DNA of 35,622 nt from an uncultured Parafilimonas sp. (lineage in GTDB: Bacteria; Bacteroidota; Bacteroidia; Chitinophagales; Chitinophagaceae): the NCBI GenBank assembly GCA_903882935.1, contig CAIRZB010000045.1, positions 1 to 35,622 on the forward strand, in the 5' to 3' direction. The notes under the pieces are model-generated. The model saw nothing but the letters and a program-made list of their open reading frames with translations, made no database searches and was not told the origin of the DNA. This document shows, in pieces, positions 34,138 through 35,622 of this stretch. Position numbers and translations under genes: made by a program. The first letter of the stretch is position 1, and every line of letters begins with the position of its first letter.

Positions 34138-34200
34138 ATGTTGTTGTATGGTTTTTGTGTTTTTTGGTTCTATGTTTTGTGTTTTATGTTCTGTGTTATG
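34138..34200. repeat. Degenerate heptamer repeats in the leader of the Gfo/Idh/MocA gene
   Basis: Nine 7-bp units in register; the last four are TGTTTTG, TGTTTTA, TGTTCTG and TGTTATG. On the minus strand this gives an A/C-rich leader with almost no G directly upstream of the start codon. Confidence 0.6.
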
Positions 34201-34460
34201 GCGTATTGTGGTTGCTGCCTGTTGCCGGTTATGCTACACACGTTCTTATCCCCTACCTACGGTGCGGCGGCAAGCGTTGCAATTGTGAGGCTAAATGTAA
34301 AGTGTTTTTGCGGGATTATGCAAGTTTTTTTTTGAGAAAGCGGAGGAAACATGCAAGTTGTTTTAAAATCGCGGGGAATTTGTTGGGAAAGATTATGTAA
34401 TATGAAAAGTGGGTATTATCTTAACCGAACCGTTTTACGAATAAACAACTTAAAAAGCAG
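34201..34460. other. Gap with no recognised gene
   Basis: Nothing codes convincingly here. On the minus strand a TACATTTA box (34294-34301) is one mismatch from the -7 consensus and could be the Gfo/Idh/MocA promoter. The base composition drops to clearly AT-rich from about 34300 onward. Confidence 0.4.
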
Positions 34461-34559
34461 ATGAATCTTCTACCTAAAGAACATAGGGAGCTTACCTCAA
34501 ATGAAAACAAAATAATTTTGACCAATCTCCGCATTCAAATGACAGACCACTTGGAATAA
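34461..34559 (+). pseudogene. N-terminal fragment of a bacterial PH-domain-like protein
   Basis: A 32-codon ORF whose product (MNLLPKEHREL..., with the run SNENKIILTNLRIQMTD) reads like the first strands of the bPH-type small membrane proteins common in Bacteroidota, which normally continue for 70 or more residues. It ends abruptly at a TAA, and nothing similar follows in other frames before the next gene. It is most likely a remnant left by deletion or insertion in this accessory region. The family match is from memory. Confidence 0.4.
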
Positions 34560-34674
34560 ACTACTTCGTGCATCGGGACACCCTTTGGGGACCACCCTAA
34601 GCAAAGGAGCTAAATAAATAATCATTCAATGTGATTGCAACATTGATAAAATCATTTTTTAACTTTTATATTTT

Positions 34675-35487
34675 ATGAGCAAAATAATTGTAAACAGAAT
34701 CAAGTCTTATTTGGAAAGGACTTTTAAAGACAAAATTGATATTACTGATCTCAGTAAAAAATCGCCGGAAGATAAACATAAGAATTTTCTTTCAAGGGCG
34801 CTATCTGCATATAGCCTAACTGTAATTGCAGGAACATCCATTGACGATGCGGGTAATGCAGTCACAGATGGTTTTGACGATAACGGAATCGACGCTGTTT
34901 TCTTTGACAAACCAGCAAATAATCTTTGGCTTGTGCAATCAAAATTTATTGAGAGTGGTAACGGAGGAATTGACAATGGCGATATCGAAAAATTTGCTAA
35001 AGGCGTAAAAAAATTGATAGACGGGGACTTTTCCAGATTTAATGATAAGGTGAATTCCAAACAAGATGACATACTCGAGGCATTGGATGATGCCTCTGTA
35101 AAAATCCAACTTTTGTTTGCATATACGGGCAAAGAGCTTTCATCACATAACAAAGCTTCAATAAAGGATCTTTTAGACGAGCAAAACGACCATGATGAAA
35201 TTTTGTTTTTTACTGATTTCAACATTGACAAAGCTTACAAAGGGCTTGAAACAGGAGTGGGATTTGCGCCAATCAATGAAGATATATTAATTTCAAACTG
35301 GGGACATATTGAAGAACCACTTAAATCTTATTACGGTCAAATTACAGGCACGGATTTAGGATTGCTTTGGGAAAAATATGGCAGAAGACTTTTTACTGAA
35401 AATATAAGAAATTTTCTTGGGAATTCATCTGTTAATGATGAAATAGTTAAAACAATAAAAAATGAGCCGGCCAATTTTATTTATTAG
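34675..35487 (+). pseudogene. AIPR-type abortive phage resistance protein, 3' truncated by an IS
   Basis: 270 residues correspond to the N-terminal part of AIPR proteins, which usually run to about 550-700 residues. The N-terminus has a nuclease-like signature: TDGFDDNGIDAVFFD (residues 64-78) followed by LWLVQSK (84-90), matching a PD-(D/E)XK-type Asp...QxK core. FTENIRNFLGNSSVNDEIVKTIKNEPANF near the end matches the start of the conserved AIPR core, which normally continues straight into a YFNNG motif. Here the frame reads ANFIY and then stops at a TAG where an IS1595-like element begins. The gene is therefore probably inactive, or encodes only the nuclease-like domain. Its AT-rich composition differs from the rest of the window. 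Confidence 0.75.
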
Positions 35488-35622
35488 GAATTAGCACTTA
35501 GGTCGCACTTTAAAATTAGAAGATTTATATTTGCGACATGGATATGTTGGATAAATTCAAAGGCGTGAATTCTATAAATTTTCATAAGCGGTTTACGGAT
35601 GACGATTCTTGCTTGGAATATC
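35488..35622 (+). mobile_element. Left end of an IS1595/ISXO2-like insertion sequence (partial)
   Basis: The element starts at or one base before 35488, with a candidate terminal inverted repeat GGAATTAGCACTTAGGTCGC. It interrupts the AIPR reading frame and contains the beginning of a transposase gene. The right end and target-site duplication lie beyond the window, so the boundary is provisional. Confidence 0.65.
35538..35622 (+). CDS. IS1595 family (ISXO2-like) transposase, N-terminal fragment
   Basis: 28 codons are visible from the ATG at 35538, continuing out of the window. The product opens with MDMLDKFKGVNSINFHKRF and then DDDSCLEY, the typical N-terminus of ISXO2-like transposases, just before the zinc-ribbon that recognises the ends. 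A TATATTTG box at 35526-35533 fits a promoter -7 element immediately upstream. Confidence 0.75.
   Translation, partial: MDMLDKFKGVNSINFHKRFTDDDSCLEY

Noticed and set aside
33220-34335. A 371-codon plus-strand open frame opposite the Gfo/Idh/MocA gene
   Set aside because: It mirrors a well-supported gene, has no recognisable domain, and runs past that gene's start into low-complexity DNA; it is a shadow frame.

Overview
The window reads as chromosomal DNA of a Bacteroidota bacterium, most plausibly Chitinophagaceae or a close relative. The support is the promoter style (TAnnTTTG-like -7 elements about 20 bp downstream of a TTTG/TTG-like -33), weak Shine-Dalgarno sequences, secreted glycosidases of Bacteroidota type (GH95 fucosidase), a Gfo/Idh/MocA oxidoreductase with a Tat signal, and eukaryote-like class Ia ribonucleotide reductase. 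The taxonomic call is inference from gene content; no rRNA or tRNA gene was seen.

Layout. 1-3744: tail of a membrane protein, a minus-strand serine hydrolase/D-aminoacylase fusion, and a minus-strand AraC-type regulator. 3853-10757: a plus-strand operon, divergent from the regulator, that looks like an aromatic-acid meta-cleavage pathway through 4-oxalomesaconate: exported VOC protein, DoxX, aromatic acid MFS transporter, type I extradiol dioxygenase, GalB-like hydratase, CHA aldolase, DUF1932 dehydrogenase, GalD-like tautomerase and a small unknown ORF. A rho-independent terminator follows at 10925-10956. 11099-14937: an ATP-grasp-like orphan, then uxuA and an exuT-like transporter (hexuronate use). 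15051-15794 (minus): SRAP/HMCES-like protein. 16070-18084: aguB-aguA, agmatine to putrescine. 18285-22084: promoter, cobalamin riboswitch, nrdB-nrdA and terminator. 22223-29402: pruA, a conserved hypothetical gene, pyrR, a GH95 alpha-L-fucosidase, pyrB and coaD. 29428-34122 (minus): a secreted, family-unassigned alpha-glucuronidase-like hydrolase and a Tat-exported Gfo/Idh/MocA oxidoreductase, separated by 0.84 kb of non-coding repeats. 34201-35622: AT-rich accessory DNA with a bPH-domain gene fragment, an AIPR-type phage-resistance gene cut off after residue 270, and the left end of an IS1595/ISXO2-like element.

How it works together. The AraC regulator and the 3.8-10.8 kb operon form a self-contained uptake and degradation unit for a gallate-like trihydroxybenzoate, predicted to deliver pyruvate and oxaloacetate. 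What sets it apart is that ring cleavage appears to be done by a VOC (type I) dioxygenase instead of the LigAB/GalA family. The hexuronate genes, the fucosidase and the alpha-glucuronidase-like hydrolase suggest a plant-polysaccharide lifestyle, which fits a source of plant phenolics. Three intergenic junctions carry degenerate 7-bp-period tandem repeats beside translation starts or stops, and 31.9-32.64 kb holds a duplicated 201-bp element plus a series of short palindromes. These, together with the IS-interrupted AIPR gene, are the most unusual non-genic structures.
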